Of a stretch of DNA of 64,000 bases, positions 1 to 13,683 are shown piece by piece; the first letter of the stretch is position 1; each line of letters begins with the position of its first letter. Made by a program: the position numbers and the translations under genes. The DNA is from Albula goreensis (taxonomy: Eukaryota; Chordata; Actinopteri; Albuliformes; Albulidae). The notes beneath the pieces are model-generated. The model was not told the origin of the DNA. It did no database searches and was given only the letters and a program-made list of their open reading frames with translations. Location: contig CM040742.1 in assembly GCA_022829145.1 (NCBI GenBank), forward strand, positions 12,309,131 to 12,373,130, in the 5' to 3' direction.

Positions 1-2488
1 TGGCTTTATATTTGCAGAAGTACCTTGCTCAAGGATACAATGACAGTGCCCTGCCTGGGAATGAAACATGCAGCGTCCAGGTGTAGCAGAATTAAAATGA
101 GGTTCTCCATCAGAAAACGGCGAGCTGGATGTATGGTCTCTGTCAAAATGGCCAGTGGAAGTTTTCAGTGGAAAATGGCCACTGAAACCCTGAAATATTG
201 CGCCTCTACAAAATGTATTCTCTGCCATGCATTTTTATGTGAAGGTGTTTTTATTTTCCCATGTAATGGCAGCTTCTTCTGAGGTTGTGTGGTTTGAAGC
301 ATTCTGTTGCCCTAACAGCCAGAACCCTCCGGCTCTTCTGCACTATTGGTCCCTAATTGATTTCCTCTGTGTTGTGGCCCCAGCTCCTTTTTTAATTTCT
401 TCTTGCGATTAAAGCCCAGCTTGCATAAAGGAAAACTGTGAGCACAGCCTGAGATGTGAGGAGTGAGTTTTCCAGAAAAAAAAAAGGGGGGAACGTTAGA
501 AATGTTACTGGGCAAAGACTGCACTGCACTCATCAAAGTGACAGTTAACAAATCAAATGGCTGTTTCCATAACAACGAGTTATGGGACGGCTGAGCGGAT
601 CCGTCTCGTCCTTAAACCCCTGGGCTCAAGATTTGACATGATGAATCACGGAGACCACCTGTCAGCTGACATTCAAAAACTGTGAATCACACTAGTGATG
701 GCTGAAATGAGGTCTCATAATCCCACATTAAGGTGGAGCTGCACTTGGCTATCAATCATTGTCTTGTTGACCAATCAAAAACATTTTTTTTTCCTCACCA
801 AAGCCGGTGTGGTCATTAGTCCCAAATCATTGGGTCACTGATTGTATATGGTTGCTTCTCTCAGGAGTGGTTCTCTGAAACCATCACTAGCTCACACTAA
901 GCAACATTAATTCTGAAAATGCTCTAAAACCATGTTGTCAGCTGATGACTTCTGGGTGTGAACCAGCATTTCATCAACGTGGGGATGACTTCCCTTTTGG
1001 GTGTATGCAGTTGTACAGAAAGAGCATGCAATTTGCATCATCATGAAAATCTCCAACTGCACATTGTATTTATCAACTTTGATTCATGCACAGTGCTGTA
1101 GCCATGAGGATATAGTCTTTTTTGTGCTGGGCCTACCCATTCTGATTTCCTAGTTTGTCACTTTGAAAGGGGCTTGAGGTCTTAGCTGACTCCATAAAAT
1201 AAGGTGAAACCATTTTCTTTGAGCACATTGTATCTTGTGTACCTTGATTTGTATGTAGTGCTGTAGCTAGCACCATCCTGTTTTTATTTTTTTGTTTTTG
1301 GCTGGTGTTTTAGTCACTCCTTAGGCAAGTTGTCTCTTGGGCGTGTGTGGTTGTTTTAGCAGGACGACCTCTTGAAAAGATCCTACTACGGCACATTGTG
1401 TCCTGTCAGCTTTGTTTGTCACTCTAGGGTGAAGTTGGTGAGACTGGAAGAGCAGAGCAGACCACGGAGCGTATCCCCTCCTCCCTCCTGTCTCTGTGAG
1501 GGAACTCTGGGCTGCACTCCCCTCTGGAGACCTCTGCAGAGCTCCCACGGGCCGTAAATCACGCTGTGAAGTCACCTCGACAAAGTCCCCGGCTCGATTT
1601 AAAACCTTGGCGGTCACCATTAATTAAAATGCAGCTTTCTGTGGAGCCGCATTTTAAATGGGTTTGCACCCAAGCAGACAGCAATCCGTTTGTGAGTGAC
1701 TGCTTTAAACTTGCATGGCCTAATGTCGAATGCACTCTTATGGGTGGTGGGGGGATATATATATGCATATATTAAAAAAAAAAATAAAAATGTATTTCTT
1801 TATTTGCGAATTTATAAAGTCATGGTCTCATGTGGAGAAATGTGAAGGGTCCACTACCTAAGTTGTGCTCATTGGGTGTTGTGTCTTGTTATTTTTTCCA
1901 CTCATAGGGGTTGTTATTTTGATAAACCACATGCTGAGGAAGGTTTAAAGGTTTAAAGACGAGAGGATAAGCTTGACTGAAATGTGGGTATCCATCATTG
2001 TTCAGAAATAGTTGAGCTATGCGGGCCTTCACCACAGTCCGTCCAGCAGGAATGGCCACGGGACGCGTCAGCTGTAGGTTTACAGCTAGGCACCATGCTC
2101 AGAAAAAGTCTTCAGTTGCGTATAAATAGTTGAGTCCCGTATGCCGGTTTTGTTTTGCTTTTCCCTCCATTCCTGTGGCCGTTGGACGGAGTGCCAGTTG
2201 CTAATGGATTCCATTGGTCACTGCCACTCATTGTGTCCGCGTGAGGCCTCTGCTCCGGCCGGTGCCAGCCGAGCGACTGGCTCGTCTTATTCACCACTCA
2301 GTCTGGGCTGACAGCCAATTGCAGCTTGTTTTATGGTGGGTAGTTTAACCAGGCGATGGCTCTGAAGTAGGGCAGCCTCCAGAGAAGAGTGACCTCACTT
2401 TCTTTCTTCATGCTCTCTCTCTCTCTTTCTCTCCCTACTTCTCCTGAATGATTTACTTGGTCACAAGACCTGTAACGTTTACCGTCTT

Positions 2489-2646
2489 ACTGTATCTGCA
2501 CTTTGGCTGTGAAATGACCCTATTTGCAAGTAAAGACAGTACCAGTGTGTGTGTGAGTCGCTCTCTCTCACAGTCTCAGAGGCCTGTACATTACTGTTAT
2601 GTACTATCTGCACTTTGGCTGTAAAATGACCCTATTTGCAAGTAAA
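2489..2646. repeat. Direct duplication, offset about 111 bp
   Basis: TATCTGCACTTTGGCTGT followed by AAATGACCCTATTTGCAAGT occurs at about 2493-2531 and again at 2605-2643. The left flanks also resemble each other, suggesting an old tandem duplication. Confidence 0.85.
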
Positions 2647-3895
2647 GGGTCAGCTGAAGACTGTTTGTTTTAGATTTCCTCTGCTGGCTTCTAATGGCCC
2701 TCTTCACTCATTTGTGAACAGTCCACGATGAGACTATATAAGGTCATTGACCTTTCTGTCCTAGTATATTCTGCTTGCGTGAGAAACTAGACAACCTCTG
2801 CCGTTAATGCTATATGCAAGATGTCTTCACATCAAACAGGGGCTGCTTCGGCTGAGCTTGAGTGGATTTCTGCACTGTGCAATTTAATCGGTGTTAAGCA
2901 ATTATACTGCTGGCAGAAAGGGTACCGCTCAACCTGGCTAATGAAACAATGGGGTTAGTTTTCTGTTGCGCCATTAAAGGCTTGCTCTGGAGGCCTCTTT
3001 TGCTGTGAAAGCCAGGTGGAAGAAAACAAGGTCATATGTTTGTACCTGTTGCAGTTTTTCACATGGGATTGCCACTGACAGGTTTTTCAGCTACATTGCT
3101 GAAAAATCTCCCAGGTTATCATGGTGGTCTGAGTGTCATTCGGGGTCATGTGCTGAGGATGATGTCATTGGTCATAATCTACGATTCTCAGTAAACAGAT
3201 CTATATTCTTACCCCTATCTGTAAAAATGCTGATTAATGAAATACCTGTTTTGGTTATTCAGGAAAAAAACCTCAGCCAATTTATTTACCTAGAACTTTT
3301 CCATGCCCACAACTTTTTTTGTTATCTGCTTTTCCCCTGTTGGTCTTATCTAGTGTGCTGACAGGTCTCTGTTGTATGTGAATCTTACCTGTAAGCATTT
3401 TCTCAAAATAAAAATAAAAAAGCATTGCAGCACTGGGACAGTCCTTATCTGACTTGCAGTAATGTAAATATGATGATCGTATTTTTCCCCTCTCTTCCTC
3501 AGAATTCACTTTGACCTCTTGATATTATAATGTTCTTACCTGTCGTCTGTCATGTTAGATCACACTTGCTTCACATTTCTCTGTTTTGGGAAACTGTGGC
3601 CCATATGTAGTATGATCGCTCCGAGCCAATGAAAATAGGGGGATATCCAGAGCGGCTAGCTAAATGTTAGCTGGGGCTGGTGTCACTCAGCGTCACTTCA
3701 TTGGCTCCATTCCTGTTCCCCAAATCGTCGCTGCAAAAGGGAATTTCACTCTTGGTTGTGTTCCATAGTTAAAGGTAAAATAAAAGTACCTGGACCTACC
3801 CTGAAATTGCACTCCAAGAAATGTTTTCAGTTCAAATAAAAAACCAGCCCAAATCAGCAGACCCCCCAGACATGGTTAATGCAGTCCTGTTTTAG

Positions 3896-4060
3896 ACCAA
3901 GGGTGCTCAAGCTGCAGTCCTGGAGGTCCGCAGTGTCTGTTGGGTTTTTTAAGCATCTTGGTGCCTAGGTGCTAAATTTAAGTCATTTCTTGTTCGAAGA
4001 ATCTCCACACCTTGTTTTTCAGTCCTACATTAGGTGCCAATTGAAAGGAAGCCACAAAAT
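3896..4060. mobile_element. Related degenerate element copy
   Basis: GCAGTCCTGGAGGTCCGCAG and later ATCTCCACACCTTGTTTTTC match parts of the copies at 10.1, 22.9 and 36.9 kb. Ends are not clear. Confidence 0.45.
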
Positions 4061-5199
4061 TCTGCAGAGATTGAGGTCCTCTGGGACCTGATTTGGGACC
4101 TGATTTTGAGCGCTCTGCCTCAGGCAGCTGTTTCCTGGGCCCTCATCCCTTTGTCATGTCTGCCGCTGTCAGTGCTGCAGAATGGTTTTATGACATTAAT
4201 AGAAAACTCTCTGCAGGTTGGCAGAACAATACTTTTTTTATTTGTTTGGCTAGAATGCAGAAGTTGTCTTTGCCCAAGTCTGCCCTCTTATAAAGATTTT
4301 CAGTGTGTCACGTGTTTCCTGTCCCCGGCCTTTTAAGCGATCAGTGGTATTTTTCCATCACAAGCTAGAAATTAATGAGCACCTCTGCACCGAGCCATGT
4401 TTTATGATGTGGGCAGTGCCTGGCCAAAGCCACGCGTAATCACCTTGTGCCAACACTGCAGCTTAGCTGGCGGGGGCTGGGTTTATACATGGACAGAGGC
4501 CCTAATTGGAAAACAAAGGTGTTGCTGGAATAGGTGCTGATTGCCTCGTGGAGGGGGGCGGGTTGGGTGGATCTTCCCTCTGGACCAAATATAAATCCAG
4601 TGCTGTCCTTCAAAGTTCATATCTCACAGGGGTCAATAAAGATCCCATGGCACTTTTTTAAAAGGCTTGGTTGTTAACCCCAGTGTCCTGGTCACATTCC
4701 TACCAAAATGGGCTCTGCAGGATGGACAGACTGTCATAGCTGTCAGCAAAAAAAAATCTACAAGGGTTGTAAGGGGTCCTAAAATGGTACCCATTTAGCA
4801 TACTGGAACCTTCTCTAAGGTCGGGAATACATGAAGTAAATATATATATAAATGTTTCTAAAGAGCTTACATGTTAATCCAGGATAATTCCTGTTGCAGT
4901 CCCTTAATAATAATACGCCACAGAAGAAATGGTATAATCCAGTGGCGGTAAGGACATTTGGGTAATGGGAATATGTTGTCTTCCCTATTGTTGGACAATT
5001 GGCAGGTGTTTTATTTTGACAACTTTTTGGACTCCCGACAATCGCAGTTACGCTGCTCTGAAGCAGATGTTGTGTTTGTGACTTGGGAAAGCCGCGGCAG
5101 TGTGGATTTCAAACTGAGCCATAATGGTACGGTATGTTGATGTCCACCTAAGCTCTGTGTGTGAACACTTGGCACAAAATGGCTGCCAAGGGGCTCCAG

Positions 5200-5365
5200 G
5201 TGGCTTGTGCAGTAGAGGTACGTGGTGCAGCTGTGGGTGTTTGAGTCCAGGCCGCATAATCGCCATCTGTGGCCGGAGGTCCACATTGGAGAAGCACAGC
5301 ATTGCCTCAGTGGTTCATATGACTGGTAACGTGTCTGCAGTGTGAAAAGAAGCCAGCCCATCCCT
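5200..5365. repeat. CCATTAGC/GGCTGGAGG family, copy in DHRS11 intron 1
   Basis: GTTTGAGTCCAGGCCGC, GCCATCTGTGGCCGGAGG, and the end TAACGTGTCTGCAGTGTGAA. Confidence 0.55.
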
Positions 5366-7562
5366 GCCCATGAGCCCAAGGGCAGAGGGTTGCTCCAGTA
5401 GGCTGGGAAGGTTGCTGCTAGATAGGAAAAGGGGGTGATGGGCAGCAGCCATGCTAGCTAGACATATGCTAGCTATATCTATATCCATAAAGACTTTCAC
5501 TGTACAGTGATTTTAGGTCACCACAAAATACTGAAAATTGCTACATAAATTCAGACATTGACGTTATCTGCAATTAGCGTTCAAAAAATATTACAGACAA
5601 CCTCAATTTCCCTCATTTTAATCTTATGACCACATATTAGGGTAATTTCCATTACTGCTGACGCTGTTTGGTCAATCATATCAATGAGAAATGACCATTG
5701 GTCCGACACTGTCATCTATAACAGATTCCTTGGTATTGCATGGGGGGAAAAACATAGTGCAGAAGTATTTTTTTCCATTGTTGGGAATGGTAAGCTAATT
5801 AAAGCTCTCTTTGGCTGAAAGCCGTAAATTCTGATTGGCTGATTTTTCATTAGGTATGATGATATTCTCCACCCTGCACTCTCGCTTCTGTGTACAGCAA
5901 AATGGAAAAAACGCTGACATGATGTGAACATAATGCCAAGTCTCCCTGCAGTTGTAGCGAGTGTGTTGCGTGCATCTTCAGCATGACCTTAAATTTCATG
6001 AGAGTGGCCCCCTGTGCAAACAGAAGGGGGGCCCAGGCGCCTGTCATTTCCCAGCACCCACCCCAGTCAAAGACAGCACTCCACCCGATTATGCGAGTGG
6101 CACTGGAATGGGTGAGATGCCTACCCCCTGTGCAGCAGTGGCCAAGTGTTCAAATAACATGTCACTTGAGGCTGCCAGGAGCGGGCCATCCTGGGCCAGT
6201 GGTATGGGCCCCCCCTCCTGCCACCACACATGCTGATGGATACAGGCAGAGTGGAGGAATCCACCTTTGACCCTCTACACTACCAAAATCTGGGTATTAT
6301 AACCTGAAATTCAGACTGGTTGAAGAATGATTTTCTTCTTTCAATTAATTACATTCATTCTTATGAAACATCTCATCATGTCACACTTCCTCATCCCATT
6401 GACAGATATTTGAGCTGATTTTAAGGAAGCTTTTTCTCAAATCATGTATTTTTCCTTAATTTTTTTACATTATATTGTTGTTCCAGTCAAGTCTGTCGAA
6501 TGCTTTTTTTTTTTTTTTGTTTTTTTTATAAATTTATTTTTTTGGTCTCCCGCCGCTGCCTGTCTGACCCTAATGTGTTTCAGCCACACGTGATCGCTGG
6601 CGCCTTGCTGACTTGCCGGTCCCCTGCAGAGACAGGCGAGGCTGCAGAGAGCCAAACGGTCCCGCCTTCCGCTGCGTCCAAGTCAGAGTTCATCTGTCCT
6701 TGGAGCTTTGTTCTGTTCCGCGAGGCAGCGTGGGGGGGGGTCCTTAATTATACCATACTGCATTCTGCATGCTTGGTGATCCGCGAATAGTGCTGGACGC
6801 TGAACGCAGTGCATACCTTGGGATCCCACTTTCCTTTCATATATACTGTGTGACCATATTAAATAAGACGTGGAAATGGATATAAGGGAGCAGGAGCAGG
6901 GCCTGAGCTTAGTGCACCATTAGCATTTACTGCTAATCCACGATTTTCACATGAATACATACTTAGGGCTTGAGTTACTAAAGCATTTATTAACTTGCGT
7001 GCAAAAGTGTTTTGCTGGTGTGAAAGGACTTAGAGAGTCTGTGATTTGAGGTTTGTGTTGAGGTTTATACTCCAATCACAAATCATGTCACTGAAATTGC
7101 ATATGCATAAATTTAAATGTCCTAAAGGTTTTGATAAATCAAGCTCCTACTGTTTTCCTGCTTGTACTGTTGAGTGTTTTTCCTGCATCTTTGTATAAAT
7201 GTTCTTTTTATTTTTGTCACCCTGGAGAAGCTGTCAGACAAAACCCAAACACGTCTGTTTCAGTCTTGTTAGCAACTGGTTCAGGGGCTGATACACAGAC
7301 CATGTAATTATGATGTAGAGGCAATCCCTTTTCTGTATCTGGAGAACATGAGGCAAGAATATGTATTAGCTCACTCTCTTTTCCTGTGGCTCCAGTCCAT
7401 CAATGGTTGATGGTGTTTAATTACTTCATTCCCAATAGTTTTTTGTCAGAGCTTTTACATACATTTCTGCAAAGATGATTTTCTTAGTTTTGCATTAATT
7501 GTCAAACTTACTTCCGTAATTCAAAAATCATTTTCTAAGGTTGCTGAGCTGCATCATCTTTG

Positions 7563-7563
<1 letters not shown>

Positions 7564-7660
<97 letters not shown>
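7564..7660. repeat. (TG)n microsatellite, 97 bp, uninterrupted
   Basis: This is a pure TG run of about 48 units within DHRS11 intron 1. Confidence 0.97.
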
Positions 7661-7661
<1 letters not shown>

Positions 7662-8693
7662 CAGTCCTAATGGTGACCCCACACACATGTGTGTGTATAT
7701 ATACTCATACACACACCAGGAAGTTCAAAGCGAATGATGGAGAACTGAGCAGAGCCTTCAGATCTGCATTTCAGGCGCCGTGGGGGTTAATTAAATGATA
7801 ACATGCAGTGTGTGTACACAGATGTGGTGTGTTGTTTTCAAGACTGTTTCTAATGTGGGCCCACCCATCAACTCTCTGCAGTGAATGGTGCAAAGGACAC
7901 ATGCACAACACAACCATGCACTGTATTACAAGTGAATTAGGTGAGGAACCAATGACCCAGACCCAGTCACTGTAAGGACATGACTTCAGTCTTTTCAAGG
8001 GTTCCATTTTAGAGTGGAAAAACAACACATCAGGAACGTTTTTGCTTGTCTTTCGGTAAAAATGGAAAACACTTAAGGAAGTGTATGTTTTAATGTGAAG
8101 TCTGTTTTGATTTGTTCGCATATGCCCTTAAAAAGAAAAGCTGTGTGTGATCGGGTCCCAGTCATATTGTTTCAACAAAGTGTATTTCATATGTTTTTTT
8201 TTTTTTTTTAAATGAATGTGTTATGGACAACAGTCTCATTGGTCTTTTCCTAAACATGGTCTGTGCAAAAGTGACCACAATCACAGGCTTCTCTGTATTT
8301 ATAGTAAATCATGGTCCCAGCTATGTGAGGATAAACAAAATCCTGCTGTACTGGTTATTCCACTATTGTGCAATTCCTGGCACATTTCACCATCCCAACC
8401 TCTCACTGTAAACGTAGTAAAACTTACAGCCAGAGAGTAATGAATGGGATATATACTCTATTCAAGGCCATGTGAGTGTTTTCTTTCTAGAACGATTTGA
8501 CTTTCTTCAGAATTACATAAGAAGTAAAGATTTGTAGCCTCAGAAAAGCATGTCTATTTTTAAGGCTCTAAACTATCCCAACAACTTGAGTGTTTTGAGC
8601 GTCCATTAAGCACGGCAGCATAAAGACATGTGGGGAAATTAATTCAGTGACGTGGGCACACCCAGTGGATCACTGTACCACACTCTGACCGGT

Positions 8694-8900
8694 TAAGTGA
8701 GGGAGTTACCCTATAAGGAAGTCGGGCTTGAAAGTCAGGTTGCAGGTTTGATAGAAGGACACTGCTCTTTCGCCCTTGACTGAGGCACCAAATCAAGATT
8801 GCTATATGCAAGATGTACAACCTCGTAATGAATAGGGTGGAAAAAATAAGCTGTGTAAGCCACTCTGGACAAGAATATCTGCTGAATGTAATATAAATAT
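8694..8900 (+). mobile_element. SINE-like element
   Basis: The B-box-like GGTTGCAGGTTTGATAGAAG, body CCCTTGACTGAGGCACC and tail AAGCCACTCTGGACAAGAAT then ATCTGCTGAATG are present. A 197-codon antisense frame over it is a by-product. Confidence 0.68.
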
Positions 8901-10133
8901 TGTTTGTGGTCTCATGCATATTGTTTGGCACACTAACTATCCATTTCGGGATAAATGAAGTATATCTCCATAAGTGCTGTTTACCAGACAGCGAGGCAAA
9001 AGAGTTGTATCTCTTTCTCTCCAGGTCTGACCAATCGGTGTCTGAGGCTAGCTTGGCTTTAAGGACCTTGTTTACACTGGCGAAAGTTGGAAGTTGGCTG
9101 CTTGTGTTGTGGATTTCGAGGGATCGACACTTGTAATTTTCCTTTTCTGAAGTGTTTTCAGTCCTGTGAAGCTGTTTTGCCAGGTGCTTGAAGGGAGAGC
9201 CGGTTTGAGATGACATGCTACAATAGAGGGGAAACACATTTGGCGAAATGCTGTGTTTGCACTACTCTGCTAAGGTTTGAGTGTTTTGGGGATGGATGTC
9301 CCTTGCAGGTCATTCATACCTCATCTTTGGAGGTGGCATGGAAGTTCTTGTCTTGAAACCAGATCTTTCTGGTTTTGTGTTTTCACTAAAACCAGTCTTT
9401 TTTTTTTTTTTTTTGTTTTTTTTTTCTTTGCAAGAATTCTCTATCATTCTTGCATTCTTATTCATCTAGTGGTGAAAGCGTGAAATTTCTGCCAGTGCAA
9501 GCAAGCTCTAACTGCGTCTGCTGTCATCTTTGCTTCTGGTCCTTGGTTCCCACTTGCTTAAGTTGGCCAGTGGTGGTATGTGGCCCAAGCTAAAGCCTTA
9601 GCGCGCAGCAGGCTGGTATCCCATGTCTGTCTGTTCACTTCAGAACCTGTCAGATCAGATCTCTTCACCATGAACCTTCCTGTTAGAGGTCTTTTTTTTT
9701 TTTTTTTTTTTTAACGCCCTAGTTTGGAACAGCCAACCTTATTACCAACCCTCACGATGTCAATGGGGGTAGAGCACAGCCAAGACTGTGCTCTCTTCCA
9801 AAACGTTGGAAGTTAGCTGCCACATCTTTTTACATAGCAGTCAGCAGGTTAAGCACGCACTCATCTGAACTGAAGGAAAGGTGCTTCATTTGCCACTTTG
9901 TGCTGGCAAGCTGTGACCATCTGAAAGGGCAGCATGGGTCACTAGAGAGCAATGGCACACTGGGCACATTGACACATGTCTCCCTTCTTGGGTGATGCTA
10001 CAGCTAATTACACATCACCCTGTTATATTTTTTGGGCGCAGTTGACACCAGAATTAGCCCACCTTCATCCAGCCTTGCACTTCTAGTTAACCCCACTGAG
10101 AAGGTAGCCGGGAGTAGACTCATCTGTATTGAG

Positions 10134-10370
10134 TCATTAGCCTGAAGCAGAGGTAGGCAACTTCTGTCCTGGAGGGGCCACAGTGTCTGTAAGTTTCTGT
10201 GGTTTCCTTTGAATCAAAATCTGATGTAGCCCTTGGAAACAAAGCTTGTAGACATTTTCTAACCAGTAAATGACTTGAATTAAGCACTTAAGTGCTGAAA
10301 CATACCCAAGGCCAGCATAAATACCCACCCTTCCGACCTAGAGTTGTCTACCTCTGGCTTAGGCTAATGA
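10134..10370. mobile_element. Short inverted-repeat element (MITE-like)
   Basis: The arms at 10134-10162 and 10342-10370 pair as inverted repeats: the left reads CATTAGCCTGAAGCAGAGG and the right, reversed, reads CATTAGCCTAAGCCAGAGG. The total is 237 bp. The inner sequence (CTTCTGTCCTGGAGGGGCCAC) resembles other copies in the window. No transposase is present. Confidence 0.65.
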
Positions 10371-10623
10371 GTTTGCATTGCGCTTATGCTTACATTAAAT
10401 GCTTTTTTGTGAGATGGTGATGGTGTGAGCTGTTAACCTTGATGAAGGCCATATGCCTAAATGCGTTTGTTTTAACAATCAGCTAATGTTTTCTTCCATT
10501 AACCTCCCAAGTGTAGTTGGTGTCTGTACCCTAAATGCTATTGCTTCTTGTTCTATGTACATTGGTAGTGCAGTAGCACTAGAACTTTGTTTTCCTTTGA
10601 TGTACAGAATGTGAGGCTGCTGT

Positions 10624-10815
10624 GGGCAGCAGTGTAGTGTAATGGTCCGGGAGCTGCAGGTTCAATTCCCTGTTACGGCATTGCTTTTGTACTCTTGAGC
10701 AAGGTACCTGACCCAGATCACCCTGGTAAACTGTCCAGCTGTGTAAATGGATAGGGTGAAGGCACCTTAACCGCATAAGTTGCTCTGGATATCTGGTAAA
10801 TGCGTAAACGTATAG
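10624..10815 (+). mobile_element. tRNA-derived SINE-like element
   Basis: GGCAGCAGTGTAGTGTAATG head, GCAGGTTCAATTCCC B-box-like segment, CTTGAGCAAGGTACC body, and AAGTTGCTCTGGATATCTGG tail followed by TAAATG. Same family as the 22.1 kb copy. Confidence 0.72.
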
Positions 10816-11593
10816 GCAGCAGATCAGCAAACTCGTCAATATGTTTGATTAGATTACGCATTCTACTACTGGCCTACTGCCAGCATGAAGCCTTGAGTGA
10901 GAGGCAAGGGACACATTGCGTCTATTGCAGTGTGTGCAGCCTGAATTGTAGGGTACATTAAGCCACATACCCCATTTATCTATAAGGCGAACTGCTATCA
11001 CAATTTGTAAAACTGACTCTGTGGTCTTTTTTTCTGCAATTCAGTTGATTTACAGCAACTACTGCTGGCTGTTTGCAATATTTGGCCTTATTGAAGTATT
11101 CTAAGAATCTTTTCCTGCCACAACTGCCTTGCCTGCAGCACAACATAGGGAACCAGAAACTGCCCAGACATTTTGGAAGATCAGTTTTTTCAAACTCAAA
11201 TTCAAAGTGCTTTATTTGGCAAGACAGAACTTGCATGTGTGTTGCCAAAGCATGGTGATAGTCATGTGGAACATCATAACAGCAATTACAGAACAATGTG
11301 AAACACATGCTTCTGGATATATATACCCAAACAGTGCTAACAGTAACACACTAATAATGCAAAAATAATAACAGTCACTATAACAACTGTGTGTGGTTAT
11401 GTGCATGTATGTGTATCACAGTGTGTCTGTGCTCCTGTTCTTGTGAACTGTAGTGTTGTGTAGTGAAGTGTTTTTTTTTTTTCTCCCCCCCACTCCTGCA
11501 GAGTTCATGACATTCAGGTGAATATTTTGCAGCAATGTGTTGTTGGTCCCTCTACAGCGTTTGACTATTGGCAGTCTGTTGCTCTCCTCAAGG

Positions 11594-11655
11594 TTTCTCA
11601 CTGATAACAGCAGATGCTCTTATCCAGGAAGACTTTCAAAAGCTCATACTGCAGT
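11594..11655 (-). mobile_element. SINE/L2 tail fragment, reversed
   Basis: AGCAGATGCTCTTATCCAGG then AAGACTT is the reversed common tail. Confidence 0.5.
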
Positions 11656-11693
11656 ACAATACAGCAAATCTGAAGTCAAGGTACTTCTCTTAG

Positions 11694-11760
11694 TCTCCCT
11701 CTCGCCCGCTCTCCCTCTCCCTCTCCCTCTCCCTCTCCCTCCCTCTCCTTCTCTCTCTCC
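11694..11760. repeat. (CCCTCT)n simple repeat
   Basis: Hexanucleotide CTCCCT units repeat over about 65 bases. Confidence 0.85.
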
Positions 11761-12412
11761 TGTTTTGTCAGCTCAGCACAACAGCTCTGGTAATGAGGAT
11801 GAAAATCCACTGTGACGAGACGAATTGCATTGTGTGTTACAGGTGCTTAAAAGAGACCGGGGAGGAGGATGGAGCTGGGGGCGGGGGCGCGAGTGGGGGG
11901 GGATGTGGGGGGATTTATGACCGTTTCCTAAAATAGACGGCTCCATGAAGACCCTGTACGGCTGTGTCGCTGAGCCTATCCGCCCCTACTTAAAGACCGC
12001 GAGAACAAACTTGCGGCAGAGTCTTCAGTCTGTAATTCAAGTCCCCGGCTCCCTGAGAGACCGCTGAGCCCATGGGAGGGACACCCCATCTCGTTTGAAA
12101 CCAAACTAATTTTGTCAGTTCCCTTACTGCCTCCCACTTTATCATGACTGTTTTCAATAGATCAAGACTGCTCATACACCTGATGGTGCCTAAATGGAGA
12201 ACAGCCTTCAGGTTTTACAGACCGGAAAATTGTTCATTTGTTGTATTAGGGTTGAGATGAATGATTGATGATTAAATATGTTTTTAAAAATACCCTTTAC
12301 TGGCCAGGTTGGTGATGGAGTCCGCAGCTCCCCCCAGCCTTTACATAAGAGGCTGGGTTGGATTAGTGCTCGTGTTTGATTTGATCTGGAATGGCAATGT
12401 TTAGTCTGCAGT

Positions 12413-12797
12413 CCTACCCTCTCTCTCTCTATCCCGCTCTCACTCTCTCTATCTCCTTTCACTCCTTTCATCTCTGTCCTTTTCTGCCTCTATCACCCTT
12501 TTTCTCTCCTCTCTCCCCTACCTCCCCTCCACTCTCTCTGCATCTAACCTTCTCATTCCATCCTCTTTCTCTCTCCCTCTTTTCTCTACCTCTATCCACC
12601 TTTGTCTACCTCTATCCCTTACCTCTTCTTCCCACTCTTTCTGCCTTTCCCTATCCACTTCCCCTCTCTCAGTTTCGTCTTCTTTTTCTTACTCTTGCCC
12701 ACTCCTCCTCCTCCACTCCTCCCTCTCTCCCTCTCTCCCCCACTCCCACCCTCTCCCTCTCTCCCCCACCTCCCTCTCTCCTCCCTCTCTCCCCTCA
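12413..12797. repeat. Pyrimidine-rich (CT) tract
   Basis: About 385 bases are almost wholly C and T on the plus strand, with CTCTC and CCCTCT motifs. It is followed 170 bases later by a long (TG)n tract. Confidence 0.9.
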
Positions 12798-12968
12798 GCA
12801 CTTTGTGGCCTCTCAGCAGGAGATGTGCTGAAACTGAGGTGTGTTGGCTTCAGTGAGTCAGCCACTTCCTCTTTTCTTTTGTGTGACATTAGCACTGAAG
12901 ACAGGATAAAATGCGCAAAATAGTCTGGCAACCCTGATGCTCCACTCTTTTGATCTCAGGAAATACCC

Positions 12969-13013
12969 TGTGTGTGCGCGTCTGTCTGCGTGCGTGTGTG
13001 TGTGCGAGTGTGC

Positions 13014-13050
<37 letters not shown>

Positions 13051-13121
13051 TGTTTGTGTGTGTGAGTGTTTGTGTGTGTGAGTGTGTGTGAGTGTGTGTG
13101 TGAGTGTGAGTGTGTGTGTGT

Positions 13122-13176
<55 letters not shown>
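12969..13176. repeat. Imperfect (TG)n microsatellite, about 208 bp
   Basis: TG dinucleotides are interrupted by GAGTG and GCTTG variants. Confidence 0.95.
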
Positions 13177-13178
<2 letters not shown>

Positions 13179-13683
13179 CCTTGCTGAAGTGTGACCACTG
13201 GCTTGGTAGCAGAGCCTCTGTGGGAGTTCAGACAGGCCTCTGAGCTCCAGCTCCAGCTCTCACACTGTGTGATTGACATCCCTCCTCATCCCAAATCCTG
13301 CCCCAAGTGCCCCTCTCTCACCCCCAAACCTCACACGCCACACCACACTCCCCTCAGCCCTCCCCTCTCTACATCCCTACCAAAAACCCTCCCCTCCCTC
13401 TTCTGTTCCTCCTCACAAAAGGGAGAGACCCTGCATTCATCCTCTGCCAGCCCTACACTACACTATGAGCTCTCTGTCTGGCACAGAGCAGGGCCACTCC
13501 GGGTCCAGCAGCCCCTTCCCAGGACTGGAATCCGGTTCTCATTCACTCCCGTGCCAGAATACCGAGGCAGAACGGGGGGGGCACGGATGTAGCTCCTGCT
13601 ACTCCTAGAGATAGGCTGTTCTGTACATTGCATCATTTATTCATTTCAGGCATTTGGGAGGCGCTCTTTTGCTTGGTGAATTG

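Noticed and set aside
7541..7798. Open frame of repeated Val-Cys
   Set aside because: It is the translation of the (TG)n microsatellite.
8644..9237. Longest open frame in the window, 197 codons on the minus strand
   Set aside because: It has no recognisable domain, its second half is antisense to a SINE-like repeat, and it lies in an intron. Open by chance.
12391..12856. Ser/Leu/Pro-rich open frames of up to 146 codons
   Set aside because: Produced by the CT-rich tract, which lacks stops in several frames.
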